Source of the DNA: Lolium rigidum
Lineage: Eukaryota > Streptophyta > Magnoliopsida > Poales > Poaceae
DNA: 64,000 nucleotides
Direction: 5' to 3'
Assembly (NCBI RefSeq): GCF_022539505.1
Contig: NC_061510.1
Span: 100,394,292 to 100,458,291, forward strand
A program made the translations under genes and the position numbers. Every line of letters starts with the position of its first letter. Position 1 is the first letter of the stretch. Below the pieces are notes generated by a model. That model was not told the origin of the DNA. It searched no databases and worked only from the letters and a program-made list of their open reading frames with translations. Shown piece after piece: positions 37,285 through 49,737 of the stretch.

Positions 37285-38886
37285 TGATACGTCTCCAACG
37301 TATCGATAATTTCTTGTGTTCCATGCCACATTATTGATGTTATCTACATGTTTTATGCACACTTTTTGTCATATTCGTGCATTTTCTGGAACTAACCTAT
37401 TAACAAGATGCCGAAGTGCCGCTGTCGTTTTCTCGCTGTTTTTGGTTTCGTAAATCCTAGTAAAGAAATATTCTCGGAATTGGACGAAATAAAAGCCCGG
37501 GGGCCTATTTTCTCACGAAGCTTCCGGAAGACCGAAGACGAGACGAAGAGGGGCCACGGGGTGGCCAAACCCTAGGCGGCGCGGCCCCACCCCCGGCCGC
37601 GCCGGCCTATGGTGCGGGCCCCCGTGCCGCCTCTTGACTTGCCCTTCCGCCTACTTAAAGCCTCCGTGACGAAACCCCCAGCACCGAGAGCCACGATACG
37701 GAAAACCTTACCGAGACGCCGTCGCCGCCGATCCCATCTCGGGGATCCAGAGATCGCCTCCGGCACCCTGCCGGGAGAGGGGAATCATCTCCCGGAGGAC
37801 TCTACACCGCCATGGTCGCCTCCGGAGTGATGAGTGAGTAGTCTACCCCTGGACTATGGGTCCATAGCAGTAGCTAGATGGTTGTCTTCTCCCCATTGTG
37901 CTATCATTGTCGGATCTTGTGAGCTGCCTATCATGATCAAGATCATCTATATGTAATTCTATATGTTGCGTTTGTTGGGATCCGATGAATAGAGAATACT
38001 TGTTATGTTGATTATCGAAGTTATGCTTATGTGTTATTTATGATCTTGCATGCTCTCCGTTACTAGTAGATGCTCCGGCCAAGTAGATGCTTTTAACTCC
38101 AAGAGGGAGTACTTATGCTCGATAGTGGGTTCATGCCCGCATTGACACCGGGACAAGGATGTAAAGTTCTAAGGTTGTGTTGTGCTCGTTGCCACTAGGG
38201 ATAAAACATTAGTGCTATGTTCAAGGATGTAGTCACTAGTTACATTACGCACCATACTTAATGCAATTGTCCGTTGTTTAGCAACTTAATACCGGAGGGG
38301 GTTCGGATGATAACCTCGAAGGTGGACTTTTTAGGCATAGATGCAGCTTGGATGGCGGTCTATGTACTTTGTCGTAATGCCCAATTAAATCTCACTATAC
38401 TCATCATGATATGTATGTGCATTGTCATGCTCTCTTTATTTGTCAATTGCCCAACCGTAATTTGTTCACCCAACATGCTGTTCGTCTTATGGGAGAGACA
38501 CCTCTAGTGAACTGTGGACCCCGGTCCAATTCTCTTTACTCGAAATACAATCTATCGCAATACTTGTTTTTACTCGTTTTCTCCGCAAACAATCATCTTC
38601 CACACAATACGGTTAATCCTTTGCTACAGCAAGCCGGTGAGATTGACAACCTCACCGTTTCGTTGGGGCAAAGTACTTTGGTTGTGTTGTGCAGGTTCCA
38701 CGTTGGCGCCGGAATCTCTCGGTGTTGCGCCGCACTACATCCCGCCGCCATCAACCTTCAACGTGCTTCTTGGCTCCTCCCGGTTCGATAAACCTTGGTT
38801 TCTTTCTCGAGGGAAAACTTGCTCGCTGTGCGCATCATACCTTCCTCTTGGGGTTGCCCAACGAACGTGTGAAATACACGCCATCA
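37285..38886 (+). mobile_element. Element B 5' LTR (1602 bp)
   Basis: TGATACGTCTCCAACG to CACGCCATCA, followed by AGCTCTTTTTC and the primer site. Confidence 0.92.
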
Positions 38887-38897
38887 AGCTCTTTTTC

Positions 38898-38915
38898 CGG
38901 CGCCGTTGCCGGGGA
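38898..38915 (+). other. Element B primer binding site (tRNA-Asp type)
   Basis: CGGCGCCGTTGCCGGGGA. Element D has the perfect TGGCGCCGTTGCCGGGGA at 44455-44472, and C has one change (GGCTCC) at 46900-46917. The complement is the 3' end of tRNA-Asp, the primer used by Athila-lineage elements, and it supports the lineage call. Confidence 0.88.
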
Positions 38916-39140
38916 GATCAAGACACGCCGCAAGGGGAGTCTCCACTTCTCAATCTCTTTACTTTGTTTTTGTCTTGCTTAGTTTTATTTACTACTTTGT
39001 TTGCTGCACTAAATCAAAATACAAAAAAATTAGTTGCTAGCTTTACTTTATTTGCTGTCTTGTTTGCTATATCGAAAACACAAAAAAATTAGTTTACTTG
39101 CATTTACTTTATCTAGTTTGCTTTATTTACTACTGCTGAA

Positions 39141-39805
39141 ATGAGTAATCCTGAAGTTGAAGTTCGTTCATTTAAGCAACAAGGGGGAGAATGTTTAAAA
39201 GATGCTTGGTATAGAATTAGTGATGCCCATAATAGGTGTACTAAGAAACACTCCACCACTATCCTACTCAGGAATGTTTATGTTGGTATCTCTAGTTGGA
39301 ATAGATATGTTCTTGATTGTCTCGCGGGAGGTAACTTCCTAGGCACTCCCGCCTTAGAAGCTAGTTGCATTATTGAGAGTTTATTTGGAACACCACCTGT
39401 TAATGAAACTAAAATTGAAACCTCCCTTGAGGATGTTATGAAAAAATTGGAAACTATAGAGAAAAATTGTAGTGTTGAAACTAAATTGGAAATATTACTT
39501 GATAATACTCGATAAACTTGATAAAATCCTAGAAGGAATTAATAAAAGAATTGCTACTCTAGAAACTTGTGCTATCCATGATAATCAAACCCATAGAATT
39601 GGTAAACTTGAAGAAGCTATGGGAAAATTGGGTTCAACTTTTTCTTCTTTTAAATTTAATGAGAAAGCTTATGTGGGTAAGGAGCAAAAATTCATGTATG
39701 TTTCTAAGGTGCCTAAACCAAAGAATTACTATAGGCCTAAAATTGATAAAACTCCCAACACCCCTGGTAATGATGTTGATGCTTCATCTCTCGATAATAC
39801 TTGAT
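39141..39805 (+). pseudogene. Element B gag remnant
   Basis: The first frame (39141-39515) carries the Athila-type gag N-terminus: QQGGECLKDAWYRISDAHNR, STTILLRNVYVGISSWNRYV and GGNFLGTPALEA. A second frame continues (RIATLETCAIHDNQTHRIGKL, a coiled segment) to a stop at 39805. The two abut at a CTCG (39508-39511). Gag forms the particle shell; here it ends after about 220 codons, without the zinc knuckle or pol. Removing the frame break would still leave a short Gag-only element. Confidence 0.8.
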
Positions 39806-42394
39806 ACACACTTTCTGCGCCTAGCTGAAAGGCGTTAAAGAAAAGCGCTTATGGGAGACAACCCATGTTTTTACCTACAGTACTTTGTTTTTATTTTGTG
39901 TCTTGGAAGTTGTTTACTAATGTAGCAACCTCTCCTTATCTTAGTTTTGAGTTTTGTTGTGCCAAGTTAAGCCGTTGATAGAAAAGTAAGTACTAGATTT
40001 GGATTACTGCGCAGTTCCAGATTTCTTTGCTGTCACGAATCTGGGTCCACCTCCCTGTAGGTAGCTCAGAAAATTACGCCAATTTACGAGCATGATCCTC
40101 AGATATGTACGCAACTTTCATTCAATTTGAGAATTTTCGTTTGAGCAAGTCTGGTGCCATTTTAAAATTCGTCAATACGAACTGTTCTGTTTTGACAGAT
40201 TCTGCCTTTTATTTCGCATTGCCTCTTTCGCTATGTTGGATGAATATGTCCAGTAGCATTATACAATGTCCAGAAGTGTTAAGAATGATTGTGTCACCTC
40301 TGAATATGTCAATTTATATTGTGCACTAACCCTCTAATGAGTTGTTTCGAGTTTGGTGTGGAGGAAGTTTTCAAGGATCAAGAGAGGAGTATGATGCAAC
40401 ATGATCAAGGAGAGTGAAAGCTCTAAGCTTGGGGATGCACCCGGTGGTTCACCCCTGCATATTCTAAGAAGACTCAAGCGTCTAAGCTTGGGGATGCCCA
40501 AGGCATCCCCTTCTTCATCGACAAATTATCAGGTTCCTCCCCTGAAACTATATTTTTATTCGGCCACATCTTATGTGCTTTTTCTTGGAGCGTCGGTTTG
40601 TTTTTGTTTTTGTTTTGTTTGAATAAAATGGATCCTAGCATTCACTTTATGGGAGAGATACACGCTCCGCTGTAGCATATGGACAAATATGTCCTTGGTT
40701 TCTACTCATAGTATTCATGGCGAAGTTTCTCCTTCGTTAAATTGTTATATGGTTGGAATTGGAAAAATGATACATGTAGTAATTGCTATAATGTCTTGGG
40801 TAATGTGATACTTGGCAATTGTTGTGCTCATGTTTAAGCTCTTGCATCATATGCTTTGCACCCATTAATGAAGAAATACATAGAGCATGCTAAAATTTGG
40901 TTTGCATATTTGGTTTCTCTAAGGTCTAGATAATTTCTAGTTTTGAGTTTGAACAACAAGGAAGACGGTGTAGAGTCTTATAATGTTTTCAATATGTCTT
41001 TTATGTGAGTTTTGCTGTACCGTTCATCCTTGTGTTTGTTTCAAATAACCTTGCTAGCCTAAACCTTGTATCGAGAGGGAATACTTCTCATGCATCCAAA
41101 ATACTTGAGCCAACCACTATGCCATTTCTGTCCACCATACCTACCTATACTACATGGTATTTTCCCGCCATTCCAAAGTAAATTGCTTGAGTGCTACCTT
41201 TAAAATTCCATCATTCACCTTTGCAATATATAGCTCATGGGACAAATAGCTTAAAAACTATTGTGGTATCGAATATGTAATTATGCACTTTATCTCTTAT
41301 TAAGTTGCTTGTTGTGCGATAACCATGCTTACTGGGGAACGCCATCAAATCATTGTTGAATATCATGTGAGTTGCTATGCATGTTCGTCTTGTCTGAAGT
41401 AAGGGCGATCTACACTGAGTTGAATGGTTTGAGCATGCATATTGTGAGAGAAGAACATTGGGCCGCTAACTAAAGCCATGATTCATGGTGGAAGTTTCAG
41501 TTTTGGACAAATATCCTCAAATCTCTAATGAGAAAAGAATTAATTGTTGTCAAATGCTTAAAGCATTAAAAGAGGAGTCCATTATCTCGTTGTCTATGTT
41601 GTCCCGGTATGGATGTCTAAGTTGAGAATAATCAAAAGCGAGAAATCCAAATGCGAGCTTTCTCCTTAGACCTTTGTACATGCGGCATAGAGGTACCCCT
41701 TTGTGAAACTTGGTTAAAGCATATGTATTGCGGTGATAATCCAGGTAGTCCAAGCTAATTAGGACAAGGTGCGGGCACTATTGGTACACTATGCATGAGG
41801 CTTGCAACTTATAAGATATAATTTACATGATGCATATGCTTTATTACTACCGTTGACAAAATTGTTTCATGTTTTCAAAATCAAAGCTCTAGCACAAATA
41901 TAGCAATCGATGCTTTTCCTCTATGAGGACCATTCTTTTACTTTAAATGTTGAGTCAGTTCACCTATTTCTCTCCACCTCAAGAAGCAAACACTTGTGTG
42001 AACTGTGCATTGATTCCTACATACTTGCTTATTGCACTTATTATGTTACTCTATGTTGACAATATCCATGAGATATACATGTTACAAGTTGAAAGCAACC
42101 GCTGAAACTTAATCTTCTTTTGTGTTGCTTCAATACCTTTACTTTGAATTATTGCTTTATGAGTTAACTCTTATGCAAGACTTATTGATGCTTGTCTTGA
42201 AGTGCTATTCATGAAAAGTCTTTGCTTTATGATTCACTTGTTTACTCATGTCATACACATTGTTTTGATCGCTGCATTCACTACATATGCTTTACAAATA
42301 GTATGATCAAGATTATGACGGCATGTCACTCCGTAAATTATCTTTGTTATCGTTTTTACCTGCTCGGGACGAGCAGAACTAAGCTTGGGGATGC
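39806..42394 (+). mobile_element. Element B 3' non-coding internal region
   Basis: About 2.6 kb with no long frame, nearly identical to 47132-49737 in C and, in its second half, to D and the piece at 2220-4136. It opens with CGCCTAGCTGAAAGGCG, an inverted pair. It contains the hairpin at 40490-40510 and closes with the CTGCTC...GAGCAG stem and PPT. Confidence 0.85.
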
Positions 42395-43991
42395 TGATAC
42401 GTCTCCAACGTATCGATAATTTCTTGTGTTCCATGCCACATTATTGATGTTATCTACATGTTTTATGCACACTTTTTGTCATATTCGTGCATTTTCTGGA
42501 ACTAACCTATTAACAAGATGCCGAAGTGCCGCTTCGTTGTCTCGCTGTTTTTGGTTTCGAAATCCTAGTAAAGAAATATTCTCGGAATTGGACGAAATAA
42601 AAGCCCAGGGGCCTATTTTCTCACGAAGCTTCCGAAGACCGAAGACGAGACGAAGAGGGGCCACGGGGTGGCCAAACCCTAGGGCGGCGCGGCCCCACCC
42701 CCGGCCGCGCCGGCCTATGGTGCGGGCCCCCGTGCCGCCTCTTGACTTGCCCTTCCGCCTACTTAAAGCCTCCGTGACGAAACCCCCAGCACCGAGAGCC
42801 ACGATACGGAAAACCTTACCGAGACGCCGTCGCCGCCGATCCCATCTCGGGGATCCAGAGATCGCCTCCGGCACCCTCGCCGGAGAGGGGAATCATCTCC
42901 CGGAGGACTCTACACCGCCATGGTCGCCTCCGGAGTGATGAGTGAGTAGTCTACCCCTGGACTATGGGTCCATAGCAGTAGCTAGATGGTTGTCTTCTCC
43001 CCATTGTGCTATCATTGTCGGATCTTGTGAGCTGCCTATCATGATCAAGATCATCTATATGTAATTCTATATGTTGCGTTTGTTGGGATCCGATGAATAG
43101 AGAATACTTGTTATGTTGATTATCGAAGTTATGCTTATGTGTTATTTATGATCTTGCATGCTCTCCGTTACTAGTAGATGCTCTGGCCAAGTAGATGCTT
43201 TTAACTCCAAGAGGGAGTACTTATGCTCGATAGTGGGTTCATGCCCGCATTGACACCGGGACAAGTGATGTAAAGTTCTAAGGTTGTGTTGTGCTCGTTG
43301 CCACTAGGGATAAAACATTAGTGCTATGTTCAAGGATGTAGTCACTAGTTACATTACGCACCATACTTAATGCAATTGTCCGTTGTTTAGCAACTTAATA
43401 CCGGAGGGGTTCGGATGATAACCTCGAAGGTGGACTTTTTAGGCATAGATGCAGTTGGATGGCGGTCTATGTACTTTGTCGTAATGCCCAATTAAATCTC
43501 ACTATACTCATCATGATATGTATGTGCATTGTCATGCTCTCTTTATTTGTCAATTGCCCAACCGTAATTTGTTCACCCAACATGTCTGTTCGTCTTATGG
43601 GAGAGACACCTCTAGTGAACTGTGGACCCCGGTCCAATTCTCTTTACTGAAATACAATCTACTGCAATACTTGTTTTTACCGTTTTCTCTCGCAAACAAT
43701 CATCTTCCACACAATACGGTTAATCCTTTGCTACAGCAAGCCGGTGAGATTGACAACCTCACTCGTTTCGTTGGGGCAAAGTACTTTGGTTGTGTTGTGC
43801 AGGTTCCACGTTGGCGCCGGAATCTCCGGTGTTGCGCCGCACTACATCCCGCCGCCATCAACCTTCAACGTGCTTCTTGGCTCCTCCTGGTTCGATAAAC
43901 CTTGGTTTCTTTCTGAGGGAAAACTTGCTGCTGTGCGCATCATACCTTCCTCTTGGGGTTGCCCAACGAACGTGTGAAATACACGCCATCA
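42395..43991 (+). mobile_element. Element B 3' LTR (1597 bp)
   Basis: Follows the PPT and ends CACGCCATCA before the GTCAT duplication. Confidence 0.92.
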
Positions 43992-44443
43992 GTCATGCCC
44001 TCTCTATTTGTCAATTGCCCGACTGTAATTTGTTCACCCAACATGCTATTTATCTTATGGGAGAGACACCTCTAGTGAACTGTGGACCCCGGTCCATTCT
44101 TTACATCGAATACAATCTACTGCAATATTTGTTTTACTATTTTCTGCAAACAATCATCATCCACACTATACATCTAATATTTTGTTACAGCAAGCCGGTG
44201 AGATTGACAACCTCGCTGTTTCGTTGGGGCAAAGTACTTTGGTTGTGTTGTGCAGGTTCCACGTTGGCGTCGGAATCCCTGGTGTTGCGCCGCACTACAT
44301 CCCGCCGCCATCAACCTTCAACGTGCTTCTTGGCTCCTCCTGGTTCGATAAACCTTGGTTTCTTTCCGAGGGAAAACTTGCTACCGTGTGCAACATACCT
44401 TCCTCTTGGGGTTCCCAACGAACGTGTGTGTTACACGCCATCA
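43992..44443 (+). mobile_element. Outer element D, 5' LTR second part
   Basis: Continues the LTR after the duplicated GTCAT and ends TTACACGCCATCA. The ending CGTGTGTGTTACACG is shared only with the D 3' LTR (55315), which confirms the pairing. Confidence 0.92.
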
Positions 44444-44675
44444 AGCTCTTTTTCTGGCGCCGTTGCCGGGGAGATCAAGACACGCTGCAAGGGGAGTCTC
44501 CACAATCCAATCTCTTTACTTTGTTTTTGTCTTGCTTTATTTTATTTACTACTTTGTTTGCTGCATTATATCAAAATACAAAAAAATTAGTTGCTAGTTT
44601 TACTTTATTTACTATCTTGTTCTCTATATCTAAAACACACAAAAAATTAGTTACTTGCATTTTACTTTTGTTACC

Positions 44676-45290
44676 ATGTCTAGTTCTGCACCTGTTACTT
44701 CTTCACCTGAGGAATTAGTCTTCACTTTAAAACAAGGGGATGAGGAGAGTTTTAAAGATGCTTGGTCTAGAATTTTTGATTCTTATCGAAAAGTTGAACC
44801 TCAAATGACTCTAAGTTTGCTCCTTAGTAATTTTTATTTTGGTCTTATGATTCGCTATAGATATGCCTTGGATGCTCGTAGTGGGAGGAGATTTCCTTCA
44901 TTGCAATGGGGATCAAGCTTTTAATGCCATAAAGAAGTTGGTTGCATCACATGATTCAGCTAATAACTTTGATTCAGCCCTTATTAGCATTTATAATAGA
45001 TTAAACACTCTTGAGACAAGTGCATCTCGCTTGAATGAAAATTATAGATATGTGCGTAACCGTCTTGATCAAGTTTTAGTGAACTCGAACCTTCATTATG
45101 GGATCCTACTATTAAAATTGTTATCGGTGATCAAACTCTTCATGCCAATTGTGATATTATGTCTGAATTTTGCCTAATGCCTACGAGTATTCATAAATCT
45201 TTGCAACTTTGGGGATTCATTGAAGGGGGAGAAGGAATAACTCTTATTGATAACTCTGTTATAATTCCTAAAGGAATAGCTGCGGGTGTG
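44676..45290 (+). pseudogene. Outer element D gag and start of protease-like region
   Basis: The ATG at 44676 opens SSSAPVTSSPEELVFTLKQG, DEESFKDAWSRIFDSYRKVE and a LLLSNFYFGLMIRYRYALDA block, the Athila gag N-terminus. The frame breaks at a CTCG (44875-44878) and then continues (KKLVASHDSANNFDSALISI, LNTLETSASRL). From about 45090 comes a protease-like stretch (IVIGDQTLHANCDIMSEFCL, MPTSIHKSL) in which the usual D-L-G-A motif is degenerate (CDIMS). It is interrupted at 45290 by element C and resumes at 51337. Confidence 0.75.
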
Positions 45291-46888
45291 TGATACGTCT
45301 CCGACGTATCGATAATTTCTTGTGTTCCATGCCACATTATTGATGTTATCTACATGTTTTATGCACACTTTATGTCATATTCGTGCATTTTCTGGAACTA
45401 ACCTATTAACAAGATGCCGAAGTGCCGATTGTCTGTTTTCGCTATTTTTGGTTTCAGAAATCCTAGTAAAGAAATATTCTCGGAATTGGACGAAATAAAA
45501 GCCCGGAGGCCTATTTTCTCACGAAGCTTCCGGAAGACCGAAGACGAGACGAAGAGGGGCCACGGGGTGGCCAAACCCTAGGGCGGCGCGGCCCCCTTGG
45601 CCGCGCGGCCCCGTGGTGTGGGCCCCCGTGCCGCCTCTCGACTTGCCCTTCCGCCTACTTAAAGCCTCCGTGACGAAACCCCCGCACCGAGAGCCACGAT
45701 ACGGAAAACATTACCGAGACGCCGTCGCCGCCGATCCCATCTCGGGGGATCCTCGGAGATCGCCTCCGGCACCCTGCCGGAGAGGGGAATCATCTCCCGG
45801 AGGACTCTACACCGCCATGGTCGCCTCCGGAGTGATGAGTGAGTAGTCTACCCCTGGACTATGGGTCCATAGCGGTAGCTAGATGGTTGTCTTCTCCCCA
45901 TTGTGCTATCATTGTCGGATCTTGTGAGCTGCCTATCATGATCAAGATCATCTATATGTAATTCTATATGTTGCGTTTGTTGGGATCCGATGAATAGAGA
46001 ATACTTGTTATGTTGATTATCAAAGTTATGCTTATGTGTTGTTTATGATCTTGCATGCTCTCCGTTTCTAGTAGAGGCTCGGCCAAGTTTTTACTTTTAA
46101 CTCCAAGAGGGAGTACTTATGCTCGATAGTGGGTTCATGCTCGCATTGACACTCGGGACAGAGTGATGGAAAGTTCTAAGGTTGTGTTGTGCTCGTTGCC
46201 ACTAGGGATAAAACATTGATGCTATGTCTAAGGATGTAGTTGTTGATTATATTACGCACCATACTTAATGCAATTGTCTCGTTGCTTTGCAACTTAATAC
46301 CGGAGGGGGTTCGGATGATAACCTCGAAGGTGGACTTTTTAGGCATAGATGCGGTTGGATGGCGGTCTATGTACTTTGTCGTAATGCCCAATTAAATCTC
46401 ACTATACTCATCATGATATGTATGTGCATGGTCATGCTCTCTTTATTTGTCAATTGCCCAACCGTAATTTGTTCACCCAACATGCTGTTCGTCTTATGGG
46501 AGAGACACCTCTAGTGAACTGTGGACCCCGGTCCAATTCTCTTTACTGAAATACAATCTACCGCAATACTTGTTTTTACCGTTTTCTCTGCAAACAATCA
46601 TCTTCCACACAATACGGTTAATCCTTTGTTACAGCAAGCCGGTGAGATTGACAACCTCACTGTTTCGTTGGGGCAAAGTACTTTGGTTGTGTTGTGCAGG
46701 TTCCACGTTGGCGCCGGAATCTCCGGTGTTGCGCCGCACTACATCCCGCCGCCATCAACCTTCAACGTGCTTCTTGGCTCCTCCTGGTTCGATAAACCTT
46801 GGTTTCTTTCTGAGGGAAAACTTGCTGCTGTGCGCATCATACCTTCCTCTTGGGGTTGCCCAACGAACGTGTGAAATACACGCCATCA
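45291..46888 (+). mobile_element. Element C 5' LTR (1598 bp)
   Basis: TGATACGTCTCCGACG to CACGCCATCA. Confidence 0.92.
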
Positions 46889-46951
46889 AGCTCTTTTTCT
46901 GGCTCCGTTGCCGGGGAGATCAAAGCACCAATACCATGCAAGCTCCTAGCT

Positions 46952-47131
46952 ATGAATGATGCACTAGAAAATAATTATGCTTGGCTTGTTCCTGAAAATT
47001 TGTTTGATGAGAGTAGCACACCTAAGACTAATGAAAAGGGAGATGCTAAAACTTATGTATCTAATATAATATGCCTAGTTGAGAAAACTCCACGCCTCGC
47101 TGAGAATGCACCACCCTTCGATAATACTTGA
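46952..47131 (+). pseudogene. Element C coding remnant
   Basis: A 59-residue frame (MNDALENNYAWLVPENLF, then ICLVEKTPRLAENAPPF) starts soon after the primer site and stops at the same FDNT/LDNT-type ending as the B gag remnant. It seems to be the tail of the coding region joined to the leader by a large deletion. No domain is recognisable. Confidence 0.45.
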
Positions 47132-49737
47132 TACACACTTTCTGCGCCTAGCTGAAAGGCGTTAAAGAAAAGCGCTTATGGGAGACAACCCATGTTTTTA
47201 CCTACAGTACTTTGTTTTTATTTTGTGTCTTGGAAGTTGTTTACTACTGTAGCAACCTCTCCTTATCTTAGTTTTGAGTTTTGTTGTGCCAAGTTAAGCC
47301 GTTGATAGAAAAGTAAGTACTAGATTTGGATTACTGCGCAGTTCCAGATTTCTTTGCTGTCACGAATCTGAGCCCACTGCCCTGCAGGAAGCTCAGAAAA
47401 TTATGCCAATTTACGTGCATGATCCCCAGATATGTACGCAATTTTCATTCAATTTGAGCATTTTCATTTGAGCAAGTCTGGTGCCATTTTAAAATTCGTC
47501 AATACGAACTGTTCTGTTTTGACAGATTCTGCCTTTTATTTCGCATTGCCTCTTTCGCTATGTTGGATGAATTTCTTTGATCCACTAATGTCCAGTAGCG
47601 TTATGCAATGTCCAGAAGTGTTAAGAATGATTGTGTCACATCTGAATATGTCAATTTATATTGTGCACTAACCCTCTAATGAGTTGTTTCGAGTTTGGTG
47701 TGGAGGAAGTTTTCAAGGATCAAGAGAGGAGTATGATGCAACATGATCAAGGAGAGTGAAATCTCTAAGCTTGGGGATGCACCCGGTGGTTCACCCCTGC
47801 ATATATCAAGAAGACTCAAGCGTCTAAGCTTGGGGATGCCCAAGGCATCCCCTTCTTCATCGACAAATTATCGGGTTCCTCCCCCGAAACTACATTTTTA
47901 TTCGGCCACATCTTATGTGCTTTTTCTTGGAGCGTCGGTTTGTTTTTGTTTTTGTTTTGTTTGAATAAAATGGATCCTAGCATTCACTTTATGGGAGAGA
48001 TACACGCTCCGCTGTAGCATATGGACAAATATGTCCTTGGTTTCTACTCATAGTATTCATGGCGAAGTTTCTCCTTCGTTAAATTGTTATATGGTTGGAA
48101 TTGGAAAATGATACATGTAGTAATTGCTATAAATGTTTTGGGTAATGTGATACTTGGCAATTGTTGTGCTCATGTTTAAGCTCTTGCATCATATGCTTTG
48201 CACCCATTAATGAAGAAATACATAGAGCATGCTAAAATTTGGTTTGCATATTTGGTTTCTCTAAGGTCTAGATAATTTCTAGTATTGAGTTTGAACAACA
48301 AGGAAGACGGTGTAGAGTCTTATAATGCTTTCAATATGTCTTTTATGTGAGTTTTGCTGCACCGGTTCATCCTTGTGTTTGTTTCAAATAAGCCTTGCTA
48401 GCCTAAACCTTGTATCGAGAGGGAATACTTCTCATGCATCCAAAATACTTGAGCCAACCACTATGCCATTTGTGTCCACCATACCTACCTATACTACATG
48501 GTATTTTCCGCCATTCCAAAGTAAATTGCTTGAGTGCTACCTTTAAAACTCCATCATTCACCTTTGCAATATATAGCTCATGGGACAAATAGCTTAAAAA
48601 CTATTGTGGTATTGAATATGTAATTATGCACTTTATCTCTTATTAAGTTGCTTGTTGTGCGATAACCATGTTTCGGGGAACGCCATCAACTCATTGTTGA
48701 ATTTCATGTGAGTTGCTATGCATGTTCGTCTTGTCCGAAGTAAGGGCGATCTACACCGAGTTGAATGGTTTGAGCATGCATATTGTGAGAGAAGAACATT
48801 GGGCCGCTAACTAAAGCCATGATTCATGGTGGAAGTTTCAGTTTTGGACAATTATCCTCAAATCTCTAATGAGAAAAGAATTAATTGTTGTCAAATGCTT
48901 AAAGCATTAAAAGAGGAGTCCATTATCTCGTTGTCTATGTTGTCCCGGTATGGATGTCTAAGTTGAGAATAATCAAAAGCGAGAAATCCAAATGCGAGCT
49001 TTCTCCTTAGACCTTTGTACGAAGCGGCATAGAGGTACCCCTTTGTGAAACTTGGTTAAAGCATATGTATTGCGGTGATAATCCAGGTAGTCCAAGCTAA
49101 TTAGGACAAGGTGCGAGCACTATTAGTACACTATGCATGAGGCTTGCAACTTATAAGATATAATTTACATGAGGCATATGCTTTATTACTACCGTTGACA
49201 AAATTGTTTCATGTTTTCAAAATCAAAGCTCTAGCACAAATATAGCAATCGATGTTTTTCCTCTATGAGGACCATTCTTTTACTTTCAATGTTGAGTCAG
49301 TTCACCTATTTCTCTCCACCTCAAGAAGCAAACACTTGTGTGAACTGTGCATTGATTCCTACATACTTGCTTATTGCACTTATTATATTACTCTATGTTG
49401 ACAATATCCATGAGATATACATGTTACAAGTTGAAAGCAACCGCCGAAACTTAATCTTCTTTTGTGTTGCTTCAATACCTTTACTTTGAATTATTGCTTT
49501 ATGAGTTAACTCTTATGCAAGACTTATTGATGCTTGTCTTGAAGTGCTATTCATGAAAAGTCTTTGCTTTATGATTCACTTGTTTACTCATGTCATACAC
49601 ATTGTTTTGATCGCTGCATTCACTACATATGCTTTACAAATAGTATGATCAAGTTTATGATGGCATGTCACTCCAGAAATTATCTTTGTTATCGTTTTAC
49701 CTCGCTCGGGACGAGCAGTAACTAAGCTTGGGGATGC
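47132..49737 (+). mobile_element. Element C 3' non-coding internal region
   Basis: Matches 39806-42394 of element B nearly throughout. Hairpin at 47832-47852; PPT at the right end. Confidence 0.85.

Larger units (their letters stand above)
37285..43991 (+). mobile_element. Inner Athila-type element B, complete (6707 bp)
   Basis: Flanked by GTCAT on both sides (37280-37284, 43992-43996). LTRs 37285-38886 and 42395-43991 share CACACTTTTTGTCAT near their starts, a variant seen in neither C nor D. The primer site at 38898-38915 reads CGGCGCCGTTGCCGGGGA, one base off the tRNA-Asp complement. The PPT ends at 42394. The only coding remnant is gag (39141-39805). It inserted into the 5' LTR of D. Confidence 0.93.

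Noticed and set aside
43790..44590. 266-codon plus-strand frame
   Set aside because: It crosses the end of element B, the target duplication and the resumed D LTR into the leader. It is a chance frame over a junction.
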